Positions 13,765 to 13,968 of a stretch of DNA of 13,968 bases are shown here, piece after piece; position 1 is the first letter of the stretch; every line of letters starts with the position of its first letter. Below the pieces are notes generated by a model, which was given only the letters and a program-made list of their open reading frames with translations, had not been told where the DNA came from and searched no databases. The translations under genes and the position numbers were made by a program. The DNA comes from Cyanobacteria bacterium HKST-UBA02 (GTDB lineage: Bacteria; Cyanobacteriota; Vampirovibrionia; Obscuribacterales; Obscuribacteraceae). The stretch spans positions 1 to 13,968 of the forward strand of contig JAGQHH010000559.1 in the NCBI GenBank assembly GCA_020431945.1. Reading direction: 5' to 3'.

Positions 13765-13968
13765 CAGTCCGCGCGTGACTGGTGGGGCTCTGCATGATCG
13801 GTCAATCCCCGGGGCCGGCTCCTGCGTCCATGACAGTCCGCTGATAGCTGGCTGGGTATTGCAAGCTCGCTCAATTCCCGGGCCGGCTCTTCTCTCCCGG
13901 GCAGTCCGCCGATAGCCGGCCAGGCCCCGCCAGCTCGCTCAATCCCCGGGCCAGTCCTGGACTTCAGG
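13765..13968. repeat. Degenerate GC-rich tandem repeat, about 68-69 bp unit
   Basis: CAGTCCGC starts units at 13765, 13834 and 13902 (69 and 68 bp), and CAGTCC recurs at 13952 after a shorter 50-bp unit; the array may continue past the edge. Shared blocks include GATAGC-GGC, AGCTCGCTCAAT and CCCGGGCCGGCTC. Units look roughly 70% alike. It lies 31 bp after the regulator stop. No open frame with a start signal covers it. Confidence 0.75.

Noticed and set aside
13765..13968. CRISPR array
   Set aside because: The whole 68-bp unit repeats with divergence; there are no unique spacers between constant repeats and no cas genes.

Overview
The window is a stretch of bacterial chromosome with about 56-60% GC by eye. 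It carries eleven protein genes (one cut by the left edge) plus one short peptide gene. It holds a Hanks-type Ser/Thr kinase joined to TPR repeats, a second kinase with a leucine-rich-repeat tail, exported TPR proteins, a LysM protein with a glycine-rich tail, and an annexin-like repeat fused to an esterase. This mix suits a large-genome Gram-negative-type bacterium rich in eukaryote-like signalling domains. It reminds me of the non-photosynthetic cyanobacterial relatives (Vampirovibrionia, Obscuribacterales), or less likely a planctomycete. This is an impression; there is no rRNA or marker gene to settle it.

Layout. 1-1158 (+) is the C-terminal part of a membrane kinase with cytoplasmic C-lobe, one membrane helix and TPRs. 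1200-2777 (-) converges on it and encodes an annexin-like/PHB-depolymerase-type esterase with a structured 5' leader. Divergent from that is a two-gene unit (3008-3745, 3756-4538, +) of exported proteins: a beta-rich protein and a TPR-like protein. A complete membrane kinase (4553-6148, -) follows. It is visibly lower in GC and is bracketed by two copies of the last 25 bases of the TPR-like gene, so it looks inserted. Next come a trypsin-like serine protease (6316-7248, -), a divergent two-helix membrane protein (7491-8414, +) and an alpha/beta hydrolase (8474-9400, +).

9394-10212 (-) is a membrane protein with four CxxC knuckles. Its tail overlaps the hydrolase tail by 7 bp. Just upstream of it on the same strand is a 62-codon gene (10278-10466, -) with a strong ribosome binding site and a double-glycine leader: a candidate secreted peptide or bacteriocin precursor. 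A LysM/glycine-rich protein (10621-11925, -) ends at an intrinsic terminator. It is transcribed away from a MocR-type (GntR-aminotransferase) regulator (12231-13733, +). The 305 bp between these two genes contain repeats phased every 11 bp, their mirror image about 110 bp away, and an 18-bp hairpin just before the regulator. Degenerate 68-69 bp GC-rich tandem repeats fill the right edge.

The most interesting points are: (1) the double-glycine peptide next to a double zinc-ribbon membrane protein; (2) a MocR regulator that has lost the PLP-binding lysine and other cofactor contacts, facing a highly organised operator-like region; (3) the kinase block flanked by duplicated gene-end sequence; (4) the annexin-like/esterase fusion with a leader that may hide its ribosome binding site.
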